From Pseudomonas sp. PGPPP3 (GTDB taxonomy: Bacteria > Pseudomonadota > Gammaproteobacteria > Pseudomonadales > Pseudomonadaceae), in the NCBI GenBank assembly GCA_002256055.1, contig NKIE01000213.1:1-5572 (forward strand): a stretch of DNA of 5,572 bases, read 5' to 3'. Position numbers and translations under genes: made by a program. Below are positions 5,571-5,572 of the stretch, one piece after another; within the stretch, counting starts at the first letter, position 1, and every line of letters starts with the position of its first letter. The notes beneath the pieces are model-generated. The model was not told the DNA's origin. It ran no database searches and saw only the letters and a program-made list of their open reading frames with translations.

Positions 5571-5572
5571 GA

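Noticed and set aside
5537..5572. Intrinsic terminator on the plus strand (hairpin then TTATTTATA)
   Set aside because: No plus-strand gene ends here, the stem is only 7 bp and moderately GC-rich, and no continuous T-run follows. An operator or leader role for narX fits better, though a terminator for an unseen transcript cannot be excluded.

Overview
The window looks like part of the chromosome of a denitrifying or nitrate-respiring Pseudomonas-type gammaproteobacterium, possibly the P. stutzeri/Stutzerimonas group. The basis is high GC coding sequence with a strong G/C third-position bias, a NarX/NarL nitrate two-component pair, an NnrS protein, an FNR/ANR/DNR-type operator and a Pseudomonas-like REP element. 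The genus is inferred from style and gene content, not from a database match.

Layout from left to right: (1) the 5' part of nnrS on the minus strand, cut by the left edge (1-369). (2) A 265-bp gap (370-634) holding a REP-like element, a weak candidate nnrS promoter and a long imperfect inverted repeat. (3) A minus-strand gene for a 418-residue outer-membrane beta-barrel protein (635-1891). (4) 31 bp upstream of it, a minus-strand gene for a small Cys-rich DGC-type putative zinc-binding protein (1923-2324). (5) A divergent intergenic region (2325-2487) with an FNR-family operator at 2386-2399. (6) A plus-strand beta-carbonic anhydrase gene, can (2488-3114). (7) Converging on it with a 9-bp gap, the minus-strand narL (3124-3780) and narX (3777-5486), joined by a 4-bp ATGA overlap. 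(8) The narX leader (5487-5572), with a TATAAA box and a perfect 7-5-7 dyad.

How the genes may work together: NarX is a membrane nitrate/nitrite sensor kinase and NarL its DNA-binding partner; in relatives they switch on nitrate respiration. The FNR-type operator lies in class II geometry for transcription of can, and may also serve the DGC-protein/barrel pair in the other direction. That would place a carbonic anhydrase, a small metal-binding protein, an outer-membrane channel and possibly NnrS under oxygen or nitric oxide control next to the nitrate sensor. Each gene belongs to a recognisable family. The least understood part is the DGC-protein/barrel pair beside nnrS, whose role in nitrogen-oxide metabolism is inference.

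I see no tRNA, rRNA, CRISPR array, insertion sequence or phage gene. The other long open frames are antisense or frame-shifted shadows of the genes listed.
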